The notes under the pieces: model-generated
Seen by the model: only the letters and a program-made list of their open reading frames with translations
Database searches by the model: none
What the model was told of the DNA's origin: nothing
Made by a program: the position numbers and the translations under genes
Assembly: GCF_900239975.1 (NCBI RefSeq)
Contig: NZ_LS992154.1
Span: 248,001-312,000, forward strand
DNA: 64,000 nucleotides
Source: Chlamydia poikilotherma
GTDB taxonomy: Bacteria > Chlamydiota > Chlamydiia > Chlamydiales > Chlamydiaceae
Direction of reading: 5' to 3'
Part shown: positions 19,157 through 28,795 of the stretch, one piece after another
Layout of the letters: every line of letters begins with the position of its first letter
Numbering within the stretch: position 1 is the stretch's first letter

Positions 19157-20392
19157 ATGGGAAGACTGTTACATTATAGCTGCTGTTTATGTAGCGTAGT
19201 ATTTATTTGCTATTTTTCATCTTGTTTAACTGTTGCGGCTCAAGAAGCTGGACGTTGTCCTGATTGTGAGAGTTTTAGAAAGGCTGTTACTCGCTCAGAT
19301 CAGTTACCCGAAAATATCCAAGAATCTGAAAATGGCTGTTATCTTACGGGGTATGTACAAGCTCTCGTGGATATGCATTTTTTAGATAGTTGTACTCAGG
19401 TAGTTGTTGAAGATAACGTTGCTTATGTATTTTCCCTTCCTGTGGATACAGTCCTTTCCAATGCGATTGTAGATTTCATCAAAGATTTGCCATGCATTAC
19501 TGCTGTAGAGATTTGTGATAGCTCTTATCAAGAATGTCGTAATCGCTATAGAGAAGGTTGTCCTATATTGCCAAAGCAGAAAGCTTTAGGGACGGAGATT
19601 GTCTGTGGTAAAGAAGGCGTGTGGTTACCGCAAAATACCATACTTTTTGCTCCGTTAATTGCTGATCCTCGTCAGGTAACAAATAGTGCTGGGATTCGTT
19701 TTAATGAGAAGGTCATAGGGAATCGCGTAGGTTCTGCTATTTTTGGTGGGGATTTTATTCTCCTACGTCTTTTCGATATTTCTCGATTCCATGGAGATTT
19801 AGATATTGGTCTTCAAGGTGGTGTCTTTTCTGTTTTCGATTTAGATCATCCTGATTCGTGCATGGTAAACTCTGACTTTTTCGTCGCGGGTCTACTAGGA
19901 TTTGCTGTAGATAAATGGAGTTTCCGTTTGCGCCTTTGGCATCTCTCTTCACATTTGGGAGATGAGTTTCTTTTGACTCATCCAAATTTCCCAAGATTTA
20001 ATCTTAGTGATGAGGGAATCGATTTCTTTGCTTCTTTACGCTATAACGCGCAAATACGTCTCTACGGAGGTTTAGGTTATATCATCAGCCGAGATCTGAC
20101 GTTTCCTGAGCGCCCTTTATATATAGAGGCGGGAGTAGAATTACGTCCTTTTGGATTGCGAGAAGGAAATTTACATGCGCAGCCTATTTTCGCTATGCAC
20201 TTTCGCTTTTGGGAAGAGCAGCATTTTGGCATAGATCAAACCTATATCCTAGGTATGGAATGGTCGAAATTTCGTGATGTAGGTAGAAAAATCCGTGCCT
20301 TTGTTGAGTACCACCAGGGATTTTCTAAAGAAGGCCAATTTGTGCGAGAGCCGTGTAATTACTACGGCTTTCGCTTAACCTACGGTTTCTAA
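19157..20392 (+). CDS. DUF1207-type outer-membrane protein
   Basis: A 411-residue protein with an N-terminal signal sequence (about 1-28, cysteine-rich, ending LTVAAQ), a cysteine-rich periplasmic-looking part (about 30-140), then a region from about residue 150 with the DUF1207 hallmark FRLRLWHLSSHLGDEFLL and a terminal phenylalanine in RLTYGF, as expected for a beta-barrel outer-membrane protein. I start at ATG 19157; an in-frame GTG three codons earlier is possible. Function unknown. It converges with the LOG-family gene, one base apart. Confidence 0.85.
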   Translation: MGRLLHYSCCLCSVVFICYFSSCLTVAAQEAGRCPDCESFRKAVTRSDQLPENIQESENGCYLTGYVQALVDMHFLDSCTQVVVEDNVAYVFSLPVDTVLSNAIVDFIKDLPCITAVEICDSSYQECRNRYREGCPILPKQKALGTEIVCGKEGVWLPQNTILFAPLIADPRQVTNSAGIRFNEKVIGNRVGSAIFGGDFILLRLFDISRFHGDLDIGLQGGVFSVFDLDHPDSCMVNSDFFVAGLLGFAVDKWSFRLRLWHLSSHLGDEFLLTHPNFPRFNLSDEGIDFFASLRYNAQIRLYGGLGYIISRDLTFPERPLYIEAGVELRPFGLREGNLHAQPIFAMHFRFWEEQHFGIDQTYILGMEWSKFRDVGRKIRAFVEYHQGFSKEGQFVREPCNYYGFRLTYGF

Positions 20393-20393
20393 G

Positions 20394-22478
20394 TTATACC
20401 TCTATGAATCCATCAGGATAAGGAGGATATTCCGGTCCTATAGGTAATGTATTATTGAGATATCTTTTGAAAATTTCGATCCCTGCTTGGGGAGTGGAAA
20501 TACAAAATACACAATTGCTTACCCATTCTGAACCACGATTTGTTCCTGCCTTGCAATTACTTTGATATGCTGGGGTAACCTTTTCTTTCCAATAGGAAGC
20601 AGGACCAATTAAGAATATAGGAACAGGAGGTTTCTTCCCTGTTTTTATACTGATAAGTTCAAGAGAGAGTTCAAAATCTGTTCCCATACCTCCAGTAACA
20701 AATAGAGCGAGATCTACATGGAAGTGTTCTTGACGTTGAATTAAAGAGGAGAGTCGGTAGGTCATTTTTGCTTGCGTGTAGGGATTCGCAGCTTGGTGTG
20801 CTCCTTTAGATTGCTCGAAATCTACAGTATTACCACAAGAGAGAAGATTTAGTTCCGTAGCGACTTCATTCCCTATCGCCATAGCTCCTGGGCCACCTCC
20901 TGTGATAATTGCTAAGGGATTGTTGGGAGGGAATCCAGGAATAGGCAGATCTTGGGTAAGATCATGAAGTCCTTTTAACAATGCGCAAAGATCTTCTTTA
21001 TAACCTTCTGAAACAATACAAGAGCCGTGAATGCCAATAAAGTAGGCAGAACGAAATTCTTGAACACGTTGAGTAGGAACAAACATTCCTGAGTCTTTCC
21101 CACGACGTTTTACATATTGTAAAACGCGTTTGGAGACTTTATCTACCCAAAACGTAGAAATTCCTGCAAAGTATAAGTCCATAAGTAATGAACGGTCGTG
21201 TTCAGAGAAATATTCTCCATAGCTATAGGAGGGTATTTGGAAATAGATTTGCTTTAGGTAATAGTTTACGTGGTAAGAAAGTAACATGCCTTTGAGACAG
21301 GCAGAAGGAAAGTATCTAGAGAAAAGTACTCCCTGGCTTGTGATATGTCCTGTTTCCATAGCTTGAAGGAAAGGAAAGCAGGGCTGTTCTTCTATGTATT
21401 CTTGAAGATTTGTAGGGTAGGGTTCTGTTTTGTCATACAAGGATTTTGCGGAACCGACTAACCAGGAATTTTGTGATAACTCTGAAATCTCACTACCTTT
21501 AGAAATAAAGGTTGCAGCTTTTTCTTGGGTGCCTGGTGTGGTTTCAAAAATGTCAAAAATACATCGTTCAGATTCTAAAGAGGATTTTAGTAGATCACGA
21601 TAACAAAAAAAAGAGTGTTCTTTATAGGGTTCAATGGTGAAAAATTCTAAAGGAATTGTTTCGATAGGGACTGAACTTGTTCCATAAAACTCGTAAATAT
21701 CCCCGGACTCTTGTGTCGTGGGTTCTAAAATATTTGCTGCAGTATGTTTTATTCCTTCAGGAAGAAGGGAGTCTACAACTCGAGCAAATACTGTACGAAT
21801 ATGTAAAGGTTCGGTTTTTATAAGTAATATACGGTCACGGAGAGGCAGTTTTTCACGCTCTACTTTATGTTGGTATAGAGAAAGGAAGTTTCTTACTCTC
21901 ATGTTGGGCTGACCTAATGCTTTTCCTATTAGAGGAAGTAGGCCATAAATTTTATGATCGTAGTGAATCACGCCAGGAAGAGTGGGAAGAGAGACTACAA
22001 GACGATCATCGATAACATCTAAAGAAATTAGATGTTCTAATTTTTTACCAAAACATAACAAGGGCATGCCTGACTTATCTGTATGCTTCAGCATTCTCTC
22101 TAAGTATTTTGGAGAACGTACTAATCTACGATCATCAGAAGCAAATAATTTTGCAATGTAGTCACCGGGTTCTAATAGAGTGAGCATAACGGAGGCTACA
22201 GGATCATGACTGCTAATTTGTAGTAATAGACGGGCTCGGGAGCATTCTTTGCTGAGCTCAGCTTCTGTAATCTTTGCATCTACACCTAACTGTGCGAGTG
22301 AGCTTTTTAGATTGAGATGTAAGCAGTGCTTAGGTAAATGAAAACCCAAGAAGTACTCGGGGATATTTAGTATTTCTATTTCTCCTTCATAGATATTGGG
22401 TGAAAGCATGCGCAAAGGAGAGGTTAGATACCCATCAGGAGAAGTTGCATCATGGTTCCTGTGGAATAAATTATACAT
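20394..22478 (-). CDS. Large LOG-family protein with C-terminal Rossmann domain
   Basis: A 694-residue cytoplasmic protein. The C-terminal third (about 440-680) has the LOG/lysine-decarboxylase-like signature: IITGGGPGAMAIGNEVA and FVTGGMGTDFELSLEL, the PGGxGT-type nucleotide-monophosphate phosphoribohydrolase motif in modified form. The first 430 residues have no motif I recognise. The size recalls PpnN-type nucleosidases with extra domains, so nucleotide 5'-monophosphate glycosidase activity is a fair but unproven guess. It has a good ribosome binding site, GGAGG four bases before the ATG. This corresponds to the CT387 position from memory. Confidence 0.8.
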   Translation of the reverse strand: MYNLFHRNHDATSPDGYLTSPLRMLSPNIYEGEIEILNIPEYFLGFHLPKHCLHLNLKSSLAQLGVDAKITEAELSKECSRARLLLQISSHDPVASVMLTLLEPGDYIAKLFASDDRRLVRSPKYLERMLKHTDKSGMPLLCFGKKLEHLISLDVIDDRLVVSLPTLPGVIHYDHKIYGLLPLIGKALGQPNMRVRNFLSLYQHKVEREKLPLRDRILLIKTEPLHIRTVFARVVDSLLPEGIKHTAANILEPTTQESGDIYEFYGTSSVPIETIPLEFFTIEPYKEHSFFCYRDLLKSSLESERCIFDIFETTPGTQEKAATFISKGSEISELSQNSWLVGSAKSLYDKTEPYPTNLQEYIEEQPCFPFLQAMETGHITSQGVLFSRYFPSACLKGMLLSYHVNYYLKQIYFQIPSYSYGEYFSEHDRSLLMDLYFAGISTFWVDKVSKRVLQYVKRRGKDSGMFVPTQRVQEFRSAYFIGIHGSCIVSEGYKEDLCALLKGLHDLTQDLPIPGFPPNNPLAIITGGGPGAMAIGNEVATELNLLSCGNTVDFEQSKGAHQAANPYTQAKMTYRLSSLIQRQEHFHVDLALFVTGGMGTDFELSLELISIKTGKKPPVPIFLIGPASYWKEKVTPAYQSNCKAGTNRGSEWVSNCVFCISTPQAGIEIFKRYLNNTLPIGPEYPPYPDGFIEV

Positions 22479-22622
22479 GTGTCCTCCAAAAATCGGGTTT
22501 TCTAAATCGAAGGTTTTGTTTTAGATGAAAAAGCTTTTTAAGAAAACGGAAAGAAATGTCTTTGCGATTGAGAATTATTTTTCTCTGGATAAAATGAAGG
22601 GTTTTTAAAAAGGATGGGAAAT

Positions 22623-23492
22623 ATGCGAATTCCAAGAAGCGTTGGTACACACGACGGTTCTTTTCATGCTGATGAGGTCACAGCGTGTGCCTTGCTTATT
22701 TTATTTGATCTTGTTGATGAAGGGAAGATCATCCGTACGCGAAATCCTGAAAAACTCGCAGAATGTGAATATGTTTGTGATGTTGGCGGGATTTATTCTG
22801 TAGATCAAAAAAGATTTGATCATCACCAAGTATCCTACGAAGGACCTTGGAGTAGCGCAGGGATGATATTGGATTATCTCAAAAAGCAAAGGCTTATTGA
22901 TTTAGAAGAATATCATTTTCTAAATCAGACCTTAATTCATGGTGTTGATGAACAAGATAACGGAAGGTTCTTCTCAAAAGAAGGCTTCTGTTCTTTTTCC
23001 GATATCATTAAAATATATAATCCTGAAGAAGGTAGGAATTCTTCGGATGCAGATTTCTTCTTCGCATTAAAATTTGCTATAGATTTACTGAAGCGTTTGA
23101 GAAATAAATTCCACTACGATCGCATGTGTAGAGACGTTGTCAGATCTGCTATGGAAAAAGATGAATTCTGTTTGTTTTTCGATCGGCCTTTAGCATGGCA
23201 GGAGAATTTCTTTTTCTTGGGTGGGGAACAACATCCCGCAGCATTTGTGTGTTTCCCAGCCTGTGATCAATGGATTCTTAGGGGCATCCCTCCGACCTTA
23301 GATAGACGCATGGAAGTTCGTATACCCTTCCCAGAAAGTTGGGCAGGACTCCTTGGTAAAGATCTCGAAGAGATAAGTGGTATCCCCGGAGCAATTTTTT
23401 GCCATAAGGGCCTATTTTTATCCGTTTGGGATAGCAAAGAACATTGCCGACGTGCTCTGCAATTGGCATTAGAAAATCGAGGATTAGTATGA
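22623..23492 (+). CDS. MYG1 family (UPF0160) DHH-like exonuclease
   Basis: A 289-residue protein with the MYG1 hallmarks THDGSFHADEVTACALL near the N-terminus and CDVGGIYSVDQKRFDHHQ, which contains a DHH-type metal site. Eukaryotic MYG1 is an RNA exonuclease. I start at the ATG at 22623, three codons inside a longer frame, because the GGA and GGGAA bases then lie at workable distance. The stop codon overlaps the HIT gene start (ATGA), showing an operon. Confidence 0.88.
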   Translation: MRIPRSVGTHDGSFHADEVTACALLILFDLVDEGKIIRTRNPEKLAECEYVCDVGGIYSVDQKRFDHHQVSYEGPWSSAGMILDYLKKQRLIDLEEYHFLNQTLIHGVDEQDNGRFFSKEGFCSFSDIIKIYNPEEGRNSSDADFFFALKFAIDLLKRLRNKFHYDRMCRDVVRSAMEKDEFCLFFDRPLAWQENFFFLGGEQHPAAFVCFPACDQWILRGIPPTLDRRMEVRIPFPESWAGLLGKDLEEISGIPGAIFCHKGLFLSVWDSKEHCRRALQLALENRGLV

Positions 23493-23821
23493 CCATTTTT
23501 GAAAAAATTATCGAAGGTTCAATAGAGTGCGAAAAAGTTTTTGAAAATGAGAATTTTATAGCTATTAAAGATCGTTTTCCCCAGGCTGCTATTCACTTAT
23601 TAATCATTCCTAAGAAGCACATCGAAAGAGTGCAAGATATGCAAGAAGAGGACTTTCCTTTGCTTGCTGAGGCTGGAAAGATTATTCAGCAATTGGCAGA
23701 AGCTTTTGGTATTGCTGATGGATATCGTGTTGTGATCAATAATGGTGTCGAGGGGGGACAGAGCGTATTTCATTTACATATTCATCTTTTAGGTGGAAGC
23801 TCTTTAGGGGCTATTGCTTAA
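23489..23821 (+). CDS. HIT-family hydrolase (HinT-like)
   Basis: A 110-residue histidine-triad protein with the motif HLHIHLL near the C-terminus, preceded by NNGVEGGQSVF. The HinT branch hydrolyses purine nucleoside phosphoramidates such as aminoacyl-AMPs. The start ATG at 23489 overlaps the upstream stop; an apparent longer frame upstream is a shadow of the MYG1 gene. Corresponds to the ycfF-type gene of other chlamydiae. Confidence 0.95.
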   Translation: MTIFEKIIEGSIECEKVFENENFIAIKDRFPQAAIHLLIIPKKHIERVQDMQEEDFPLLAEAGKIIQQLAEAFGIADGYRVVINNGVEGGQSVFHLHIHLLGGSSLGAIA

Positions 23822-23865
23822 TTTCCCTCTGTTTATTTACGCATGTCGCACAAGGATCACAGTCT

Positions 23866-25482
23866 TTGCGCCGACATTTGCTGATTCATGATTTCCCTGA
23901 AGCTATCAAGGAAGCTAAGATCCTTTTATCTTCTTCTGATTATTCATTTTCAGAGACGCGTCTTGCTTTGAGTGCATTCGCACAAGGGAAGGATTATACA
24001 ACCTGGAATCAAGAATTTAATAAATCTCGTCAACGCTATCCACAACTTGCTAAAGATCGCGATACATTAGAAGATTTTGCTCAACAAATTCTCTGCGATG
24101 GAATCTCGCATCCTTCGATGACAGTTCGTGCTGTCAGTATTCTTGCTATAGGTCTCGCTAGAGACTTTCGCTTAGTTCCTTTAATATTATCTAGTCTTTC
24201 TGACGATAGTGTCGTGGTGCGAACATTAGCTCTACAGGTTGTTTTGCAATACGGGACACAGAGTTTAAAGGATGCTATTTGTAAGATTGCTCGTCATGAC
24301 GAATCTATGCAGGTACGGATGATAGCATATCAGATTGCTGCAATGCTAGACATTGACGAATTGCTGCCCCATCTTCAAGAACGAGCAAATAATAAACTTG
24401 TTGATGGTGAGGAGCGTCGGGAAGCGTGGAAAGCATCTTTGATGCTTACCCCACAATTGCTCACAGGATCTAAAGTAAAAGAAGATATGGATCAGGCACT
24501 ATTTGCCTGCGAGCTTTTGCGTCACGAAGGAGATGGAAAAGATGAAGATGTCCTCTTAGATTTATTATCCATTCAGTATCCTGAAGTACAGGAAACAGCT
24601 CTCCGCGCAGCGTTAGCTTGCGGGCGTGGGGTAAGCTGTGAATCAAGAAAAATTGCTGATCAAGTGCGCTATATTGCACAAACATCGCCATTTCCTAAAG
24701 TACGCTTGCAGGCAGCTGCAATATTATATCTTCAGGGAGATATTTTAGGTGAGGAGCTTTTAGTTAAAGGTTTACAATCTCCTTTCGCTTCTATTTGTGA
24801 AGCAGCTTCTGCTGCTGTATGCTCTTTAGGAATACGTGGGAAAGATCTTGCTAATAAATATCTGCATAGTGTGACTTCTAGAAAGGCAGCAGCAAATCTT
24901 GCGATTTTACTTCTTGTCAGTCGTACAAATATAGAAAAAGCAGGAGATGTGGTTGCTGATTTTATTTGTGATCCCGAAATGTGCTGGGCTATAGAACAAT
25001 TTCTTTGGGATTCACAATGGAATCCTAAAAGTGCTGCTCTTCCTCTTTATTTTGATATGGTGAAAAGGGAAATTGGAAGAAAGCTTATCCGTTTATTGGC
25101 AGTAGCAAAATATAGTGCGGTTAAGAAAGTCACCGAAGATTTTCTTTCTAACCGTCAGCAGCAAGGATGGAGCTTTTTTTCAGGAGTATTTTGGGAGGAA
25201 GGAGATGAACAGACTGCACAAATATGGACAGCGGATAAGAGCTTCGCTTCTAAATTAGAATCGACATTAGCTACGTTATGTCAGAAAAAAAATAGAGAGT
25301 CCTTACATAAAGCTATAGATCTTTATCCTAAAAGTCGCTGGCAAGACAAACTTGCTATTTTAGAAGGCGTAGCATTTTCTGAAAACACAGAAGCGGTGGA
25401 TTTCCTTCTAGAATGCTGTTATCATGAAACCCCTTCGCTACGCAGCGCAGCGGCAGGGGCTTTATTCGCTTTATTTAAGTAG
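23866..25482 (+). CDS. HEAT-like repeat protein
   Basis: A 538-residue soluble protein composed largely of helical repeats of about 30-40 residues. Alternating segments such as SHPSMTVRAVSILAIGLA, DDSVVVRTLALQVVLQYG and SMQVRMIAYQIAAMLD are typical HEAT or PBS-lyase-like repeats and suggest a protein-binding scaffold. The start appears to be TTG at 23866, with AAGGA about eight bases upstream and no usable in-frame ATG nearby. It lies 44 bases after the HIT gene in the same direction. Its 3' end overlaps the small convergent gene by 12 bases. Partner unknown. Confidence 0.8.
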   Translation: MRRHLLIHDFPEAIKEAKILLSSSDYSFSETRLALSAFAQGKDYTTWNQEFNKSRQRYPQLAKDRDTLEDFAQQILCDGISHPSMTVRAVSILAIGLARDFRLVPLILSSLSDDSVVVRTLALQVVLQYGTQSLKDAICKIARHDESMQVRMIAYQIAAMLDIDELLPHLQERANNKLVDGEERREAWKASLMLTPQLLTGSKVKEDMDQALFACELLRHEGDGKDEDVLLDLLSIQYPEVQETALRAALACGRGVSCESRKIADQVRYIAQTSPFPKVRLQAAAILYLQGDILGEELLVKGLQSPFASICEAASAAVCSLGIRGKDLANKYLHSVTSRKAAANLAILLLVSRTNIEKAGDVVADFICDPEMCWAIEQFLWDSQWNPKSAALPLYFDMVKREIGRKLIRLLAVAKYSAVKKVTEDFLSNRQQQGWSFFSGVFWEEGDEQTAQIWTADKSFASKLESTLATLCQKKNRESLHKAIDLYPKSRWQDKLAILEGVAFSENTEAVDFLLECCYHETPSLRSAAAGALFALFK

Positions 25483-25734
25483 GTCCGTTTCCGTCAGCTT
25501 GATTAGATTATCTAGAGGATTAGAAGGATCGGTAGCTACAGTATCTAGGTTTTCTTTATACTTTTGTAATTCTTCAATTAATGAAGATAGGGCGCGATCG
25601 CATTCTTCTTTAGAAAATAAAGATTTACACTGTTTTTCCAGAGCTTCTAAAAAACCATCTACAAGATTGATAATATTACAAATAAATTTTTTTAAATAAA
25701 TGCTAGAATTCTTTTTAATATTTTTATTCTTCAT
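25471..25734 (-). CDS. Small hypothetical helical protein
   Basis: An 87-residue frame with regular acidic/leucine-rich helical content (VDGFLEALEKQC, SSLIEELQKYKENLD) and a lysine/asparagine-rich start. The codon pattern is like real chlamydial genes. No family is recognised and no ribosome binding site is evident. A plus-strand frame on the same bases looks like its shadow. It converges on, and slightly overlaps, the HEAT-like gene. Moderate confidence that it is coding. Confidence 0.5.
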   Translation of the reverse strand: MKNKNIKKNSSIYLKKFICNIINLVDGFLEALEKQCKSLFSKEECDRALSSLIEELQKYKENLDTVATDPSNPLDNLIKLTETDLLK

Positions 25735-26096
25735 GAATTAATTTTAATTTGTTTCTTTATCTCTTTATTTAAAATAATAAGGATTTTTTTCTATATTTTT
25801 TAAATATACAACGAGAAACAGGGGCTTTTTATAGATTTTTAAGAGGAATTGTTTTATATTTACGTGAAAGTCTAAAGCGCTAGGTTTTTTAGATATGCAA
25901 ACATCATCTTTTTCTTTGAAAATGCTTCGCGCTTCCCTATTCTCTTTAAGCTTCCGCTACTCTGGTCGCTATCTCCATCGAATCTAAACTGTTTTTTTAA
26001 AGTAATTTTTTTTTGCTGAAGATTTGTGTTGTTTCTGTCTTATTTTGACAGTTGCTCTTTGGCGTATTTATTTTTTTTACAGTTGAGAGTTTCAAA
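25735..26096. other. AT-rich 362-base gap with one 30-codon frame
   Basis: Mostly AT-rich DNA containing promoter-like sequence for the flanking divergent genes. A TTGACA box at 26045-26050 precedes the symporter gene, but its -10 box is poor. A 30-codon plus frame (25895-25987, MQTSSFSLKMLRASLF...) followed by T-runs could be a leader peptide, but it has only a weak ribosome binding site and no recognisable role. Confidence 0.4.
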
Positions 26097-27431
26097 ATGA
26101 ATTTTGGATTATTTTTAGGTTGTTTACTTGGTGTTCAAGCTTTTTGTTTATTTGTAGGCCGTAAGGGTGGTTCTACAGTTCAAGATCGCGAGGGGTATTT
26201 CCTAGCGGGAAGAAGTTTAAAAACATTTTCGCTAACAATGACATTTATTGCCACGCAGATTGGTGGTGGGGTCTTGCTCGGTGCTGCTGAAGAAGCTGCA
26301 CGTTATGGTTACATGGTGATTTTGTACCCTTTAGGAGTAGCTTTAGGGTTAATACTACTTGGCGTTGGTCCCGGAAGGAAACTGGCTTCAGGATCTATTG
26401 TTACTGTCGTGACACTTTTTGAAAGTGTTTATAAGTCGAAAAAGCTGCGTAAAATGGCCTTTCTTCTTTCAGCATTATCTTTATTTTTTATTCTTGTAGC
26501 ACAGATTGTGGCTTTGGATAAGCTGTTCAGTGTTTTTACTTATGGCAAGTATCTAACAGCTATTTTTTGGATAACTTTAGTATTTTATACATCTACGGGA
26601 GGATTTCGAGGCGTAGTAAGAACGGATATCATTCAGGCAATTTTCCTTCTTATTGCTGTGACTACCTGCGCTATTTCTGTTTGGTACCGCTCTTCTGAGT
26701 TTGCTCCTATACTCTCTAGTTCTGCATTCGAACCTTTACCAACGAGTAAACTTCCGGGATGGATTTTCATGCCTATGGTATTTATGATTGTTGAACAAGA
26801 TATGGCGCAACGTTGTGTAGCAGCATCGTCACCACGACGTTTGCAATGGGCAGCAATACTTGCAGGTGTTGTCATTCTTCTGTTTAACTTTATCCCGTTA
26901 TTTTTAGGATCTTTAGGAGCAAAACTTGGCATAGCTCAGGGTTGTGTACTTATTGATACAGTAGCCTATATTAGTGGCCCGTCACTAGCAGCTGTTATGG
27001 CAGCTGCAATTGGTGTAGCAATACTTTCTACAGCAGATTCGTTGATTAGTGCTGTTGCACAGCTTGTCAGCGAAGAAGTTCCTCAGATATCTTCGATAAA
27101 CTATCGTTATTTGATTTGTATTATTGCTGTGTTAGCGCCCCTTACTGCTATGGGCTTTAGCAACATCGTAGATTTGCTGATGTTAAGTTATAGTCTTTCA
27201 GTGTGTTGTCTTTCCGTCCCGATAGGTGCAGCACTTCTTACACGTTATCAAGCTAGTCCTGCAGCAGCTTGGGCAGCGGTTCTTATAGGTGGAGGTGTCT
27301 ATAGTTGTGGATATTTCATCACTATTCCTTTCTCTAGAGATTTGATTTCTTGGCTATGTTCACTGCTAGCATTTGTCTTTGTGGAAATTCTCTATGTATA
27401 CAGTAGAAAGCCCTCAGAGGGGAAAGCCTAA
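26097..27431 (+). CDS. Sodium:solute symporter family permease (PutP-like)
   Basis: A 444-residue inner-membrane protein with about 12-13 hydrophobic helices. Family marks are EGYFLAGRSLKTFSLTMTF, IATQIGGGVLLGAAEE and RGVVRTDIIQAIFLL, which fit the SSS family of sodium-coupled uptake systems for amino acids, vitamins or sugars. The C. pneumoniae counterpart was annotated as a possible proline permease, so the substrate is uncertain. I start at ATG 26097 (MNFGLFLG), with GAGAG seven bases upstream; a frame opening 45 bases earlier would begin inside a promoter-like element. It ends before a bidirectional terminator. Confidence 0.88.
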   Translation: MNFGLFLGCLLGVQAFCLFVGRKGGSTVQDREGYFLAGRSLKTFSLTMTFIATQIGGGVLLGAAEEAARYGYMVILYPLGVALGLILLGVGPGRKLASGSIVTVVTLFESVYKSKKLRKMAFLLSALSLFFILVAQIVALDKLFSVFTYGKYLTAIFWITLVFYTSTGGFRGVVRTDIIQAIFLLIAVTTCAISVWYRSSEFAPILSSSAFEPLPTSKLPGWIFMPMVFMIVEQDMAQRCVAASSPRRLQWAAILAGVVILLFNFIPLFLGSLGAKLGIAQGCVLIDTVAYISGPSLAAVMAAAIGVAILSTADSLISAVAQLVSEEVPQISSINYRYLICIIAVLAPLTAMGFSNIVDLLMLSYSLSVCCLSVPIGAALLTRYQASPAAAWAAVLIGGGVYSCGYFITIPFSRDLISWLCSLLAFVFVEILYVYSRKPSEGKA

Positions 27432-27484
27432 TCTTTGTCTAGGGAGATTTTGCGTTGATCTTATAATAGGGATATTCTCTGGGT

Positions 27485-27514
27485 TCACCCTCTTGTTTTT
27501 CAACAAGAAGGTGA
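27485..27514. terminator. Hairpin terminator between convergent genes
   Basis: TTCACC-TCTTGTT pairs with AACAAGA-GGTGAG (one mismatch) around a TTTC loop, lying between the symporter and the small minus-strand gene. It probably serves the symporter and perhaps both genes. Confidence 0.65.
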
Positions 27515-27529
27515 GTTTCATTAATTAAG

Positions 27530-27724
27530 TTATCTTACGTCGGGATTCGGAAGTTGTTTTAAGCTAGAGAGAAGATCTATAAGAGAGGATAGGAAGGCTT
27601 GGAACAAAGGTTCATCGGAATGGTCGGATATGCCTCTGAGTAATTTTCTACAATAGTGAATCAGCCAATATAAGGCGTAAAATAGACATTGTAAAAGGTA
27701 GAGTTTGCATGTTTGTGTTACCAT
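27530..27724 (-). CDS. Small hypothetical membrane-associated protein (CT382.1-like position)
   Basis: A 64-residue frame beginning MVTQTCKLYLLQC, with an aromatic/leucine-rich hydrophobic stretch (about residues 8-22) and an acidic, leucine-rich second half ending KQLPNPDVR. GGAGGT lies just two bases before this ATG, tighter than usual; a longer version starting at 27772 has no ribosome binding site. A small gene next to the DAHP synthase is also annotated in C. trachomatis, which raises confidence. Function unknown. Confidence 0.55.
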   Translation of the reverse strand: MVTQTCKLYLLQCLFYALYWLIHYCRKLLRGISDHSDEPLFQAFLSSLIDLLSSLKQLPNPDVR

Positions 27725-27946
27725 ATACCTCCATGAAGAAAATACTCTTATTCCTTCATTGTTGTTTGGCAATCAAATAGTTAAAACAAACAAAATTTTT
27801 CAATTCAATTCTTTAAAAATTATAAATTTTCTTTTTAAAAAAGATTTAATATTTTTAATTTTAATTAAGTTGTTTTTAGATTTAATTCTAAACAGAGTGA
27901 GTTGGTTAGGCATTCCCTAAAGCTTAGATATGGGGTGAGAGAATAT

Positions 27947-28795
27947 TTAATTCCCAATTTTTTGGTAGATAGAATTCGCGTACTCTTCTCTTATGGAAGA
28001 GAATAAATCCGTAAGTTCTTCGGGAGTGATATGCTGTTTCCCATCACAAAGAGCTTTTTCTGGATCTTCATGCATTTCTATCATTAATCCGTCAGCACCT
28101 ACAGCCATAGCGGCTTTTGCGAGAGGCACTACTAATGAGCGTTTTCCTGCAGCATGAGAAGGATCAACAATTACTGGAAGAGGACAAATTTCCTTAAGGA
28201 GAGCAACTGTATTTAGATCTAGTGTGTACCGTGTCGACATTTCAAAAGTGCGTATGCCACGTTCACAAAGAATTACTCCGGGACATGTCGGAGAGTTAAG
28301 TAGATATTCAGCTGAGCATAGCCATTCTTCTATAGTTGCGGAAGGATGACGTTTGAGAATAATTGGACGGTGACTTTGGCTAGCTTCTTGAAGCAAAACA
28401 AAGTTTTGCATATTCCTTGCACCTATACGAAGAATATCAACATTTTCCGATGTGATTTCTACATCTCGAACGTCTAAAATTTCTGTTTCTGTGAGTAATC
28501 CATGAATACGCTGAGCTTCTTTATGCCAGATAACTTTTTCTTTTCCCCATCCTTGGAAGGTATAGGGGCTCGTTCTAGGTTTCCTTATTGACCCTCTCAA
28601 TACCGTAGCTCCTGCTGCTTTAGCAGCAAGGCCTATAGCTACTGTGTGTTCATAGCTTTCTAGAGTGCACGGACCTGCGATGAGGAGAGGATTGCCCTCC
28701 CCTACAGATATTTCCGAAGATAGAGGAAGGGTAATATTTGGATCTTTAAGGGATCGTTTTAACGCGTGAGGTAGAGGGTAGGTAGTCGTAAGAAT
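27947..28795 (-). CDS. aroG: DAHP synthase (type I-beta, KdsA-like) lacking a standard start codon
   Basis: This enzyme condenses phosphoenolpyruvate with erythrose-4-phosphate, the first step of the shikimate pathway. The frame carries LLIAGPCTLES (phosphoenolpyruvate/metal site cysteine), GATVLRGSIRKPRTSPYTFQG and PVIVDPSHAAGKRSLV. No ATG, GTG or TTG occurs in frame before the essential first motif; the only standard-type start, a TTG at 28600, would delete it. The best candidate is ATT at 28793-28795, nine bases after an AAGGGA ribosome binding site, giving 282 residues. Alternatively, an ATG at 28818-28820 lies one base out of frame, and losing one A from the AAA just after it would restore the gene. 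The gene follows the ChlaOTU stop directly. Confidence 0.75.
   Translation of the reverse strand: MLTTTYPLPHALKRSLKDPNITLPLSSEISVGEGNPLLIAGPCTLESYEHTVAIGLAAKAAGATVLRGSIRKPRTSPYTFQGWGKEKVIWHKEAQRIHGLLTETEILDVRDVEITSENVDILRIGARNMQNFVLLQEASQSHRPIILKRHPSATIEEWLCSAEYLLNSPTCPGVILCERGIRTFEMSTRYTLDLNTVALLKEICPLPVIVDPSHAAGKRSLVVPLAKAAMAVGADGLMIEMHEDPEKALCDGKQHITPEELTDLFSSIREEYANSIYQKIGN

Noticed and set aside
25895-25987. 30-codon frame as a transcription attenuator leader peptide
   Set aside because: It has no run of one amino acid codon and only a weak ribosome binding site, and no convincing terminator/antiterminator pair; noted only as gap content.
27947-28600. TTG at 28600 as the start of the DAHP synthase
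   Set aside because: It would remove LLIAGPCTLES, which holds active-site residues; the open frame and conserved sequence clearly continue upstream.
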